Notes under the pieces: generated by a model
Told to the model about the DNA's origin: nothing
What the model saw: the letters and a program-made list of their open reading frames with translations, nothing else
Database searches by the model: none
From: Brasenia schreberi
Taxonomy: Eukaryota; Streptophyta; Magnoliopsida; Nymphaeales; Cabombaceae
Length of the DNA stretch: 64,000 nucleotides
NCBI GenBank assembly: GCA_036023115.1
Contig: JAYKKT010000041.1
Coordinates: 2,621,001 to 2,685,000 of the forward strand
Direction: 5' to 3'
Shown here: piece after piece, positions 46,881 to 60,069 of the stretch
Layout of the letters: every line of letters starts with the position of its first letter
Numbering within the stretch: position 1 is the first letter of the stretch
Made by a program: the position numbers and the translations under genes

Positions 46881-47502
46881 CCTCAAATCCTTGTTTTGGC
46901 AACAATTACCTCTTTGTGATGATCTCGAGGAGCTTGGATTAGGCATCATTTTCTATCACAAAAACCATTTCTATCCACTGCAATCCCCAGTGACTACAAC
47001 AAGAAAATATCTCAAACACGGCCATTTATGACAGTTCCTATTCTGCATCAGTGTTTCCAAAGACAGCCTGAAAGAACCACCAATGGGAACCGCAATTTTC
47101 TTCGGAATAACAGTGGCACCTGCATGAATTCTTTTCATGATAGAGAGAAAAGTTTTCTGCCTCAGTTGCATATCTGCGCAGGAATGACCTTTTCTAGTAT
47201 AAAAGATCATCATAAAGCAATGAAAAAGTACCATAAAATTTAACTGCTTGAGAAGAGCATTGCGTTGTACAACAATAGTTCAACCGGCACATCACAAGCA
47301 TTATCTATATTACGCATTCTTCAAGTATGCAAGGACAAAAATTGATAAGTTGGTAGTCAAAGTAAGATTTGTACAATCACATGCCCCACCAAACTGCCCA
47401 ACCAAGAGATGTCAAAATATACATTAATTCTGGGCCTGCTATCTACAAAAACATACAATTTAATTGTGGCAATATATCAACAGATACGAGAGTGAATGTG
47501 CA

Positions 47503-50500
47503 TCATTTCTTTGATTGAATCAGTGAGATAATTTTCTTTGCATATGGATTGCTACGAAGAGCTTGTGTGAGTGGCCGAATTGCTTCCATCAATATAGAAC
47601 GGATGGGCCCCTACATTTAAGCACAAGATAAAAAAAATTAAAATTTTGGCAGCAGTCAGAAACCATGTGATGCAAAAGTTGAAAGCAAACCTTTGACTTG
47701 CGTATAGCAGACTGTATTACATAGTTCCCAAATGGATCTTGGGGAAGTTGCTCAAAACTAGAACTAGACACTAATTCACGAATGATGATTGAATGTATAT
47801 TGTCCCCACCCTCCCCCAGGCATTTTTCCACAACATTGCTGCTGTATTTCTGCATTGAGAGGCTCACAAAATTCCCTTGCAGTTGACAGACGATGCAATC
47901 TATCGCCCATTGAATCTTTAGACCCAAAACATACTGGACAACATAATTCCTAACATAAAAAAATATGTTATAAGTTTCACATACGATTAACAGAAACTTT
48001 AAAGAGTACTAAAGGCAGTTATTATGTAACACATCAGTTTTCAACAGAAACCTCTTGAAATTTACCAGAATGCTTCTTAATATTGAAGTAGATATGGTGA
48101 TAAACATGATGATATGTGAGTCTCATATCAGACATGATTTCATAGGTCATAGTTCAATGACACTTGGTGATGATACATGGTTTCCTACCCAGAACACCAG
48201 CCTTTTCATTTGGTGAAACAAATGCTAGAGAAAACCACTTGGAAGAATGGGAAAACTCACTCTCATTCTCAGCACTCATGCATATCTGTAAAGGTAGTTT
48301 CCCAGCAACTCAGAGTTTATATTCCTTGACAGCGATTCAGAATTTATATTCCTGATGCAATTGAAGTGCATGACCATGAACTCAGAGGAGAGCATGGTAA
48401 TGTGAATCATCTTGTGAACAGCCATTGCAGTGTCCTTTTTATAGTGAGATCCAGAAAATTGCAGTTATTAGGAACAAAAGCACAATCTCTAGATACAAGA
48501 GGGAAGCAGAAGCAATGGACTAGAACCTATTATTAGCCAGAATCGCCTTGAGTGTCCTATACAAGTCAATCCAGTTTAATTGTCGAACTTAAGGCCTAAC
48601 TGAAGTTTGACCATATGATACTCAACGAAGTAGGCCCTCTCAACTCTGGTTCTAATTCATGCTATGACATATGTGGAGAAAGCGGCACTTGCCATGTAGG
48701 CCTGAAGCCTGCATACCTCAGGTTTTATGCATCGTATGAAGTGGAATCATCCTGAGGTAAGGTGAATCTAACAAATCATCAAGAACACGAATCATGAAAA
48801 CCTCAAAGCATGAATCCATGAGAGAACTTAATGTAATCGGATTATACTCAATGAGATCAAGTAACTGACAGATTGTCTGAAAATTAAGAAAAGAAAAGAT
48901 TATTTAAATTTTTTTGCTGATTCCTTGTAGATGCTCACTCTTTACTCTATTGGATATCAGTAACGGGATCTTTTTGTTCAGAGTCTCTTGGACTCACATA
49001 AGCTCCTGGCAGTTATCCATTTAGTATTGAGAGCAACTGATGATCCTCAAGCAGTTGGAAATGCTTGAAAAATAAAGCAGCAATATGACTAAAGCAACAA
49101 GGAATAACTTCAGCCAAATAAACTATGCAAGTGCAAAGATTAACTACAGAGGATGACACAGAGTATGGCATCAATTAATGGCACAAGCATATGATGACAA
49201 TCCAAACAAGTTAGAGATCAAGACAATATCTTATAGAAGAGAGAAAACAAGAAACATGACCGTATTTAGGAAATACTAGTTTATTGACTTCTGGAGTAAA
49301 ATGTAGCATGTTCAGTCTACTTGCATAAGGTCATAACCAAAACTATATAACTTGTGACAATGTAAATAACGTTAAATTAATTTATTTTATGCATAAGGAA
49401 TTAATTAATGAAAAAAAGCTACATAGAACCATCAAGAGCACGCAGTGAGATTAATTTGCCTGCTATTCTAATATAATATGTTGAAATAGAACTGAAATTA
49501 GCAGAAACTGAAGTACAGGAGCTGCAATGCAAACTGAGAAACATTATTGTGTTCAAAATGAATAAATGGTTCTAAAACTAATAAAGTTGTGTACTGTTTT
49601 AGGACAAGGTTGATAACTTCAATTTTGTCCAGATGAAGCTCAGTTCATCAAAGTCCATTACGTGATGAATTTTGTATTTGATAATAAAAAGAAAAAATGA
49701 AAAACAAAAGGCATCTCCCTAACTATAGAAATGAAACATGACATGTTCATTAATCATCAAATTTTATGTAACATAATAAAGAATTCTCCTTCAAGTTCAC
49801 CTGGACCAGAAGAAATGAACCAGTCATACTGTATACAATTACCAATGTATTAACAATTACTAAAAGTTTATCATTAGATACCCATAAGCATCTTGAGAAA
49901 GGAGAAGTGCATTAGCAGCAATTTCTTCAACCAAGATTTGACGATATATCCCAGTTGAGTGGTCAAGGCAGCATTTTAGAACACAACAACCCTCCTGATG
50001 CGCTGCGATTTTCACACAGTACTTCACCGAAGCATAAAAAAGAAACTGCTCATATTGATTAAATAAACAAGAAGTTAGACATTATTTCACCAAAGAATGA
50101 AGTTAAAACGCTAGAAATGCATCTACATAAAATACATGAGAACAAATCCAATTTCCAATAGGCAAACAGTACTACCAAGCGCCCTCATATTCTAAAATGC
50201 ATCCATAGGGAAAATTCAGCCATTAATCGAGTGTGTGTGTGTGAGAGAGAGAGCATGCGCAGCCTAAATTTGCATGAAAGGAGCACCGAGACACATAAAA
50301 TGAGCTTTTATCTTATATCATCTTTATCCCTTAGCAACATCATACAGGTCATTGAATAATGTTGTTCAACGGATATAAAGGAGATCGTGCCCATTGTTCT
50401 GTTTAAATTACCAAGATGAGCACTGGTTTGAGAGGCTAGAAAAAGAATGAGCAGCTCATGGTTTGGCTGCCTTTGGAACGTAAAGGGCTCATTTGAACAC

Positions 50501-53500
50501 GTGAATAGCCAAGGAAGAATAACGGGCAATGACCTCCTCTCAGCGCATATCGGCTAATTAAGTAATATGAAATATATGACCTAAGTATACTTCATATATA
50601 CAATACTGTATAGAGCAAATACCAAAGGTTAGGCTTGAACTTTTAATGTAAATCCTATGTTCTATAAAATAAATTTACATCAAATATTTTTTGGGGTTAC
50701 ACTTAAAATTATGAACTGTTTACTCTTCAAAGCATATGTTCTCTTGCAGGCAGCTTATGGTGGGTTCATTAAGGTCAATCGGTTAATGAGCTTGACCTCA
50801 GGTCAACTCCTGATGGATATGAAATCCAAAGTTATAAAAATGGTACTGTATCATACGATAAGATATGCTTATTGTTAGTACCTGTCTCTGAATCGATACG
50901 ATTCAGGTCATTGTGTCACATAATGTATTGGGGTGTATCATAGAATACACTACGACATGGACACCATATCGTACAGCACATGATACAGTGTTAATGTTTG
51001 AAAACTATAAATTTTTTAAGTCAAGGCCTGGAGTTGGTGTAAACCCTCTCTAGTCTTTAGCCTCTATATGCCTCTCTCTGAAAATCCAAAATCTGTTTTA
51101 TGTCCACCAATTCTCATCAATCCTAAGTTTAAAAATCAGGCCCGGGAGAGATGCATGTGTGTGATTCAGATTATTCTGATGTTGAGTTTGGCATGGTGCA
51201 TGTCAAAAAAATTAGACATGATTTTTTTTATTTTTAAAGAAAATAATTTTAATAATCACCCACAACATGGTAAGATATAGGTGTACTGGTACCCCATGCG
51301 ACACTAGGTCTGGTACAATATTTACAATATGAACCACGTATGAACACCTTGTGTCCAATTCATTCACCTAGTTACAGGTGGCTTGTCAAAGGACACCTTA
51401 CCATTGCTCCATGTAGTGAGCGTTGTTCAGCATCTTGCAGCGCAGATATCTGCTGAATACACTAGCATATATTCAAAGTCTTAAGCATCAACAAAACCAA
51501 TATAGGCATAGGTATGGAGCCTGTACATTTTGTGCAAAAGAGTTTATAAAGAAGATTTTGGGCAGTCCCCTGGGATATTGTCAAATAAGTTAAACAAAAG
51601 GAAGTAAAATGTGTGTGCAAAGTGAGAATTAAGGTGTTAATATATATATATATATATATGTATGTATATTAATTTATTGAATGAAAACTCTGCTCATGTA
51701 AGGGATCACCCTTGCACGGCCGGTCCTAAGCCCAAATAAAGGAGGAGGGTTGCATTAGACTTCCAACAGCCAACATAAAACTGTCAGACTTATTTATCAT
51801 GGATTCTACAAATTATGATAGGGCTCTGTGGACACAAAGAATCATTGTAGCCAACCCCATTTAGTATGGGAAAAGGCTTAGTTGTTGTAGTTGCTGTAAA
51901 TTATTGAATGGACATAGCGGCTTAGTATACGTAAACATACACATAGCTTCCTTTTTAAGCAATTAGTTTTTCTTGCAAAGACTTTCCTAGAATTAAGACT
52001 GTTAGGACATGTAGGATGGTTTTTTCGTTGTATTAATTCTCTTGTTATCTTAATTTGTTCTTTTCATTGTAAATTTGGAAGGGACCCAGTCCCTAGGCTT
52101 ACCTAACGGCCAGCTCAGTTAGACATGCAGACGATCTAATGGCTAGTTGAGTTAGTCTAGCTAGACCCATGTAATCTTTCTCATATATATGAAAAGCAGA
52201 TCTCTTGACCTCTATTCGAGCTGGTTTTCTTGAATACATTCTGATCTAATTTGTATACAATACTCCAGAAGTTTTGAATCTCGCCTTTAATAAGGAAGAA
52301 CTTGCACATATTGTTGTATGGGACTCTTCGGTCCTGAAATTTGAGTTACTAGAAACACAATGGTGGACTATAAATGCATGGAAATACATCAATCTGCTTC
52401 AAACAGAGCACAGTATGTAGCAAATATCTGTTGTCAGCTCTCATGACATTCCAAGAATTCCCCCCAACTTGTCTTTTAATTACTGAAGACAGATAATTCA
52501 CTCCTCATGAGGTGTAAACTGCTTTAGACTCTCAATACAAGTATGATAATGAAGCTTCCACTTTCTAACCAATGATCCAGAAGAAATTAGTGAGGTAATT
52601 GAATAGTACCTTGTCTAGTGTTGAGGTTTATTTTCATCCATAAGATAGACTATATTCTTGAGCGCCAAATGGTCAACTTATAATCATGAAATATACATCA
52701 ACTAAAGCATGGTGATCACAGGTTGCAAAGAACTTTCTTTATACACGACATCATTTTTCAAACTCATATAGTAAACTACTCGTTGCATAAGATGCTTACC
52801 ATCATTCAACATGACAGTATTTCTGATTTAGTTATTATAGAGCAGTCAATGCTGCTCAGCTTTCTCATGATTCACATGAAGCTTTCATGTTGATGGACAT
52901 TAATAAATTCCGAAGATGTATACATGGTAAACAGCAAAAACAAACAAACAAACAAACAACAACTAAGCCTTTTCCCATACTAGACGGGGTCGGCTACATG
53001 GACTCTTTGTTTCCACAGATCTTTATCGTGTGCCATGTTAGCAGTTAACTCACAATAAGCTAGATCATTCTTTATTGTTTCTTTCCAACACTTTTGTGGT
53101 CCTCCTCTACCTCTTTTAATACTTTCCAAATTTAGTTTTTCATACCTTCTTACATGTTCTTCTTTTGATCTTCTTTCTATATGAAGTCATCTTAAACGAT
53201 ATCCTCTCATTTTATCCTCTATTGGTGCCACTCCTAATTTGTTTCTAATAACCTCATTATGTATATGGTCTTTTCTTGTATGACCACTCATCCATCTCAA
53301 CATCTTTATTTCTGTCACAGACATCTTTTGTATATGTTGATGATTAACTACCCAACACTCAGAATTTACCTTTTAACCATAAAACATGGCAGTTCTAATT
53401 GCTGCTCTATAATATTTACCTTTTAACTTTAGTGGTATCTTCTTATCACAAAGAATACCTGATGCTCCTCTCCATTTTAACCAACCATCATTAATTCTAT

Positions 53501-56500
53501 GCTTAACATCTCCATCAATTCTTCCATCACTATGAAAAATTGACCCTAGGTATTTAAAATTTTCCTTTTGGGGGATGCAATGTGTGCCAATTTTAATTTT
53601 CATGTCCTCTAAGGTAACCAAATGATCAAACTTACATTCCATATATTTTGTCTTTGTTCTACTAAGTCAGAGGCCTTTGCTTTCCAATGTTTCTCTCCAT
53701 AGTTTCAATTTTCTATTAACTTTTTCCTTAGGCTCCTCCACTAATACAATGTCATCTGTAAATAACATACACCAAGGTACTTCATCTTTAATATGTTTTG
53801 TTAACTCATCCATCACCATTATAAATAAGTATGGACTTAAAGTTAATCCTTGATGTAACCCAATATTAACTTCAAAGAAGTTTGTCATTCCTTCATGAGT
53901 CCTCACACATGTTTTTGCACCATCATACATGTCTCTTATAAGGTTAATATATGTCAATGGGATACCTCTTTTTTCCAAAGTTCTTCAAAGAACCTCCCTC
54001 GGTACTCTATCATAAGCTTTTTCTAGATCAATACATATCATGTGAAGGTCTTTATTTTTTGCTCTAAAATATTCCATAAGACGTCTCAAAAGGTGAATCG
54101 CTTCAATAGTAGATCTGCCTGGCATGAATCCAAATTGGTTCTCTGTTGTACTTGATACTTGTATTAACCTACGTTCGATAATTCTTTCCCATAATTTCAT
54201 AGTATGGCTCATTAACTTGATACCTCGATAATTCACACAATTTTGAATGTCTCCCTTGTTCTTATATATGGGTATAAGTGTACTGGCTCTCCATTCCTTG
54301 GGCATCTTTTGGTTTTTCCATATTTCATTAAACAATCTTGTGAGCCAAGTGATTCCTATTTCTCCTAGTATTTTCCAAACTTCTATAGGAATATTATATG
54401 ATCCTACCGATTTACCACCCTTCATATGTTTAAGAGCCTCTTTGACTTCATTCTTTTTAATACGTCGATAAAAATTGTGGTTTATATACTTTTCTGATTT
54501 GGCTAACTCTCTTAAGCTAATACTAACATCTTTATTTTCATTAAAAAGATTATAAAAATAGCTTTTCCATCTATTTCTTATATCATCATTTGCCACTAGA
54601 ATTTTTTCATCCTCATCTTTTATGCATCTAACATAATTAAGATCTTTAGTTTTCTTATCTCTAGCCCTAGCTATCCTAAAAATATCTCTTTCACCCTCTT
54701 TTGAGTTGAGTTTTTATATAAGTCATCCCAAATCTTAGCTTTTGCTTCACTAACGGCATTTTGCGCTTCCTTCTTTACTTTCTTATAAGCTTCTAAAGTT
54801 TCACTAGTTTTCTTAGCATAATGTAATTTGTAACATGTCCTCTTTGCCTTGATTTTATTTTGTACTACTTCACTCCACCACCAAGCTTCTTTTTGTGCCG
54901 GTACACCTCCCTTAGATACCCCTAACACATCTTTCACCACTTTCCTAATATGTATAGCCATATTGTTCCACATATCAGAGGGTGTGCCAACATAATTCCA
55001 AACATCTCCTTGAAGGACTTTCTGTTTAAATATATCTTCTTTCTCGCTTTTGAGGTTCCACCATTTAGTCCAAATAGCTCGATGCCCTCTATAATTCTTT
55101 GTCCATTTTTTTATTTGTAAATCCATAACTAAAAGTCAATGTTGGGTGGTTAAGCTTTCTCCTGAAATTACCTTACAATCTTTACAACACGCTCTATCTT
55201 TTTTTCTACAAATAAAGTAATCAATTTGTGTTTGTGATAAGCCACTCTTATAAGTAATTAAATGTTCATCTCGTTTTTTGAAGATTGTATTGACTATAAA
55301 GAGATCAAATGCCATAGCAAAATTTAAAATCTCCCTACCTTCCTCGTTTATATCCCCAAAACCAAAGTTTCCATGAATACCTTGATATCATAATGCCTTT
55401 TTACCGACATGTCTATTTAAGTCTCCTCCTAAACAAATCATCTCCCTTTGTGGAATCTTTTGAAACACCTTATCTAACTCTTCCCAAAAAGCTGTCTTTA
55501 TACTATCTTCTAGTCCTACTTGGGGGGCGTAAGCACAAATTATATTCAAAACCTCTGCTCCTAACATTAATTTCAACGTCATGATTCGGTGACCATATCG
55601 TTGTATGTCTACTACACTATCCTTTAAATCTTTATTTATGATAATACCAACTCCGTTTCGAGCCTTTTCTTTACCCGAGTACCATAATTTAAAACCAGTA
55701 TCCTCTATCTCCTTTGCTTTTTCTCCAACTCATTTTGTCTCTTTGTAAACATAGAATATGAATCTTTCTCCGAATCATAGTATCTACCACCTCCATTAGA
55801 TTACCGGATAATGTTCCGATATTCCAAGAACCAATACGAATCTTATTATCTAGGATTAGCTTCTTTACCCCTCCCGCATACGTTTATAATCAAAATACGG
55901 AGACCCTCTCTGAAAAATTTTCACTACATTCCGGCTTTCGACAGCCAGCATAAAACTTCGTCGGATTTTTATAACATACATGGTAAGCAGCAGTTTTGAG
56001 AAAATCCCCAAGGAAATTTTGCTAGAAAATCATGAGTCCCACAATCAAGCCAGCTTATACCACTATGCTCGGGTAGAATAGACACTTGATGTACTTTTGA
56101 ACATTATGATACTCTTAGGAGGAATCTGTGCTAGATAAACAACCAACACGTGTGGTTGCTCTTGGAGTTTCAAGGAAATAAGAGTATTGACCTAGTTAAA
56201 TCTAATGAGAAAGCCATTTTTCGGAGCTCATTGTTTACTGAAATGATAGTCCTTCTCCTTGTCTTGCAGAAGGGAGTTGTTGGTAGGATTAGCCTCTTTA
56301 TTCACTTTCTGGTTTAGACCTGAAGAAAAACCACGTATAGGTTGGTGGAAGGTAGATTCAAAGGATTAGAAGATCCTTGGACTATCAGCCCTTATTAGTG
56401 AAGAACTCTAGGTGTCCCTTAAAATGGTAGTCACTCGAGCATAAGTTTCTCCCCAAAAAGAATAAGCTCAAATACAATTAATGTATATCGTAAAATATAA

Positions 56501-59292
56501 TCTGGTTTTGAAAATTGTATGAAAAAGTTACTCGCTACCAAACTGCAGGGAGACCAGCCTAGGCTCAACCTTCTACTAGCATGGCCCATTCTAGCCTACT
56601 TCTGAAAAATTAACCATTTTAAAAACAATTAATGAGCCTAAATTTTCGATTTCAGAGTGGATTGCAAATTAAATCTTCACAACATTAACATGAGGTATGT
56701 CTGTCTATATCTCACATTAAACCAGAAAATTCAGCTTCATGACATAGGCAATTAACATTATATATGTATGTTTGTGTTAAGATTAAGATTGCCCAATATA
56801 GGATATAGACAAACCCATTCACAATATACAGTTAACAAAAACTATATTCTTTATGTGCATTACTAAAGGTCTGAACGTTTAAGTGCAGTTGCTTCCTCCA
56901 GCACATACAATGCAATCTAAACTCACGGAAACAAAGCAAAGGAAATTTGTCCTTCACAATATGCTAGTGAATCTTCCAATCACAAATAAAAACAATATTA
57001 GAGCAAACTAGCAAGTGCAAATAAAACCTAATCAGAGAACAGAAATTCCTGCTGAGCATTGAACTGCACATGGCTGCTGATAATCATTCAACAAGATAAA
57101 CATGGGATAGAGAACAAATATTAATTGACCAACAATCAGGAACAACGAGGAACAAGAAAAGTAGCGAAAGACCTAACAAGTATTGTCACAGATGCTGGAT
57201 TGAAAAACCAGATAGTTAAAAGGAAACTCCTCCAGAATCTACCTTGGAGAGGAAAAGTTACGCATTGGCATACTCAGACCTTCCTCTATTAATGTATAAT
57301 CATATCGATTGAACTTTGAAATGGACATTTTGTATTAAATTCTGAAATCGCATTGCAAATCATAAAGAAGTACTAAACTTTCAATTTGACATTTTTATAT
57401 GTAAGAAACTCAAATATTTAAGTAGGAACCCAATAAAACAAATGGCAACTGCATGAGTTGAAATGATTCAAAGAGAAGACAGATTTGCACTTGTACAAAA
57501 GTTTATAAACCTTGTTGTCTTCAACACCAAGGCATTCCAAGCAACGCTGGACAACATGATTGCCATTAAGGTCCATTATCAGGTCCACAGCCCATGGTTC
57601 AAGGGATGAGATAACCATTGATATCTGGCACGGCAGTTTGAGAGTCCTTATTAGTTTCTGAACAACCCGTGTACTGCAGCACAGGGAGAAAAAACAATCA
57701 GAACAATATTGATCATGTGCCAGGTCTCAAATGCAAAGCTATCATCATGTATAATTCAGTGGTGACCCATAAAATTGTAATAAGAAACCAAAATCATTAT
57801 GAGCATGATTAGCTTCCGAGGTGCCAGCATATAAAGCTCACCCATAGGCGTCTACTGAAATATCGAACAATTCTTTAGGCTTGGCTGTTACCACACGAAC
57901 GATTTGAGTTCTATGTGGTTCAGTACAGACTTCCAGCAACCTCTGCATCAGATAGTTTCCAAAAGGATCTTTCATAAGCTCACCAGCATGACCTATAATC
58001 TCACTGAATATCATCATAAATTCTTCAGGAGCTCCCCGTGCCAATTTTCTCTGAAGATACCGGCAGCCTTGCTGATCTTTTGCGATATCACTAATACGTC
58101 CTTGAATTTCCCACAAAGAATTATGATTTGAGGGTATCGACCATGGGAAACCGCCAGGTTTTGGATTAACTGCACTCAATTCAAAAGATTCATCAACAAA
58201 ATAGCCCAGGAAATTCAAATTAGTGTAACCATTCTTCCCATTTTGCGCAAAGATGCTCAATCCGTCAGACTGGTTTCTTTCCTTATCTATATTGTTCAGC
58301 ATTCTTTCCGTCTTATTTCCAAAACCATTAGGACTATGAGCATTCCTCATCATGGATAGATGATAAAGGGCGGCCCAATCAGTCATAACATTTTCCTGGA
58401 GATTCTCATAACTATGCTTTACTGCATTAGTTCCATATCTACGTGCCATGAGGCCATCTCCATAGTTCAATGGATACCCAGTAGAGAATGGCATCACAGA
58501 GAGCGGCATTGCCATACCCATACTTTGTGAAGCATAGAGACCCCTTCCATCTTGCGGTGACTGCAAATAGCTACCATTTCCGGCCAAGTTGTTTACATGA
58601 CCAAATTTGTCGAACAACGAAGACCCTCCCAAATCAAGATTGCTATTCAAAGTATCAATACCATATTGAGCGTTCAACCTGGACGGTGTAGAAGACTCTA
58701 TTCCTCTACAGTAGTACTTTGAACTATCCCCTACGTTATTGTCACCACAATGAGGTCTAAATCTCCTAATTTCATAACGTCGAGGGTTAGTATTGCACAA
58801 TGGATGGAAACCATCATCGAGGTCATTAGCCTTAATTTTGTTAGCCGCTACATCACTGAATTCTCTGATGCCCAATTCCTCAAATGTATTGGAGAAAATC
58901 TGCAACTCTTCGTTGCATCCTCCAACATTAGGATCAGTTGAAACGGGGGAATCCTCGCCCGCCAACCACGACTTTATTTGATTTCTCTGTCCACCCATCA
59001 TCTGTAGTTGAAACGAAGGCAGACACTCATCGCTCGTCGACGGAGAGCTCTGCCTCTCCGTTCCATCCACCGATAGCCCCGCATTAACCGAAAAGCGGGA
59101 GGCCGAAGAGCAGCGAGATGACGATACAGGACGCGCATGGCCATCACCACCGTCGAGTTTTTCATGGCGACGGCCGCTTTTCCGTTCAATACCATCTTCG
59201 CAATCACTATGACGATGAAGAGGCGATGCTCTAGCATGAGGAATCTCATCTAGGAGCTTCTCAAGCTCGTCATGATCAATCCCATTAGCCAT
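47503..59292 (-). CDS. PUM: Pumilio/PUF-family RNA-binding protein, five exons
   Basis: Exons on the minus strand: 59292-57842, 57673-57511, 50045-49882, 47949-47691 and 47610-47503, with GT-AG introns and matching phases, giving 714 aa. The start [18 protein letters not shown] is preferred over in-frame upstream ATGs because TTTCAG just before suggests a 5'UTR splice. The N-terminal half is disordered. The C-terminal third (from about residue 385) holds eight PUF repeats, including GCRYLQ, GNYLMQ, GTRVVQ, GNHVVQ, GCCVLK, GNYVVQ, SSNVVE and GNYVIQ, each reading one RNA base. PUF proteins are known to bind 3'UTRs to repress or destabilise mRNA. Repeat 5 has Lys where Gln is usual. Intron 2 (7465 bp) contains RTE LINE copies. 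No disabling mutation is seen. Confidence 0.95.
47950..49881. other. Pumilio intron 3 (1.9 kb), no element recognised
   Basis: The intron is bounded by a GT donor after DAYG and an AG acceptor before NYVVQ. Nothing repetitive or coding was recognised inside. Confidence 0.7.
50046..51670. other. Left part of Pumilio intron 2
   Basis: No coding frames are evident. A CGATACGATTCAGG/ACACTACGACATGG stretch near 50893-50970 resembles the TACGATACG-type sequences at 16510-16550 and 24330-24380. The (TA)n at 51639-51658 precedes the short RTE derivative. Confidence 0.5.
51684..51900 (+). mobile_element. Internally deleted RTE derivative, 217 bp
   Basis: About 125 bp of the RTE 5' leader (from ACTCTGCTCATGTAAGGG) is fused to the last about 80 bp (CTCTGTGGACACAAAGAATC ... 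AAAAGGCTTAGTTGTTG). The central 3 kb is missing. TTATTGAATG flanks it exactly (51674-51683 and 51901-51910), so this short form was inserted as such and is not the result of deletion after insertion, unless that deletion was in its source. The fusion lies at a shared ATGA. Confidence 0.88.
52000..52260 (+). mobile_element. Candidate solo LTR
   Basis: TGTTAGGACATGTAGG begins a 260-bp unit with a TCATATATATGAAAAG promoter-like site at about 52180 and an end around TTGTATACA. The base pattern is that of a Copia LTR, but no target duplication was found and the right end is uncertain. Confidence 0.4.
53373..53978 (-). pseudogene. RTE LINE reverse transcriptase, C-terminal half (two open pieces)
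   Basis: 53978-53667 encodes [20 protein letters not shown] through [16 protein letters not shown] and [13 protein letters not shown]; the first D-box alanine is replaced by threonine. After a break, 53642-53373 continues [20 protein letters not shown] to [13 protein letters not shown]. Confidence 0.88.
53985..54596 (-). pseudogene. RTE LINE reverse transcriptase, N-terminal half
   Basis: A 203-codon open stretch: [41 protein letters not shown]-type block, [15 protein letters not shown] and [14 protein letters not shown], then a stop. It retains the AKSEKYIN segment that is broken by a stop in the 43-kb copy. Confidence 0.9.
54671..55126 (-). pseudogene. RTE LINE linker segment
   Basis: A 151-codon stretch with [23 protein letters not shown]-like and [10 protein letters not shown] blocks. 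It is intact where the 43-kb copy has a stop (CDM-stop) and an extra G, so the two copies carry independent mutations. Confidence 0.85.
55993..57510. other. Right part of Pumilio intron 2, nothing recognised
   Basis: AT-rich intronic sequence without recognisable element ends. Confidence 0.55.
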
Positions 59293-60069
59293 CGTTCTCA
59301 CAACCAATAGCCAGAAATCTGAAAGCACAAAGAAAAACAGGTTAAGACGAATCAGTTTTACCATCTTCATTGCAACGACTCAGGATTCTGACAACGGACG
59401 ATGGTGATGATGGCAAACTATACGTTTACCTTGCGCCGGTACGTGCCAACGTATATACGTCTACGTATAACGTGGTAACGGACAGTACTCGTAGACGACG
59501 ATGGAGCTTATCTAGTAGACGAGAGAAGAGTTGCAGGGAAGGAAATGCGTAGTGATTGATATGCCACTCTCATTAAATTGGATTCATCGGTTACGGAGAC
59601 AAGGGATTGGTTTAAGGCATGCAATGGCAGTGGAAGACGACGATGATGGTGATGATTGTGGTCGTATATTATGAACCTCATACGATATAAATAAGAAGTA
59701 TACGAGAATGTAGAGAGAAAGCGGGACAACTACGGTGTTGCTTCCTCAATCTGCAACTACTCCGCCATTAACGGAAAGATAAGCCCGCAGGGCAACGATT
59801 TGGCGAGTAAAAGAAGCAGACTTGAATGGTTTCCTTTTCTATATAAGAGGGTAAAAGAGTACAAGAAACAAATTGAACGATTCTACGGTAAATATTTTCT
59901 GAAAATAAATTAGGGTTGAGGAAAAGTAAAATGGTTAATGGTGGTTTTAATAGAGGGATACAACGGGTATTTAGTTTTAAAAATAACTTTTTATACCATT
60001 TCTTCACCATAACTATTAATTAATTACAAACCCACGGTGATTAGGAAATCAAACGTAAAATGAGGACCT
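59293..60069. promoter_or_regulatory. Pumilio 5' leader and promoter region
   Basis: This is the sequence upstream of the Pumilio start. CTTTCAG just 5' of the ATG (minus strand, about 59320) looks like an acceptor, suggesting a 5'UTR intron. ATATAAGAGG at about 59840-59850 is the only TATA-like word noted, and it would serve the plus strand. Assigned mainly by position. Confidence 0.4.

Larger units (their letters stand above)
52937..55975 (-). mobile_element. RTE LINE (3.0 kb), sense to Pumilio, with inverted 5' tip
   Basis: The tail (CAAA)n/CAACAACTAAGCC is at 52937-52975. The C-terminal region and RT lie at 53300-54596 and the linker and endonuclease at 54671-55800, all minus strand. The last about 45 bp (55931-55975, CTTTCGACAGCCAGC...) are in plus orientation relative to the family 5' leader. 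ATACATGGTAAACAGCA (52920-52936) and ATACATGGTAAGCAGCA (55976-55992) are a 17-bp target duplication with one mismatch. The RT metal site reads FTDD where the sister copy reads FADD. Frameshifts near 53660, 53980 and 54710 break the frame. Confidence 0.92.

Noticed and set aside
58750..59249. Plus- and minus-strand ORFs over Pumilio exon 1
   Set aside because: Alternative-frame shadows of the Pumilio coding exon.
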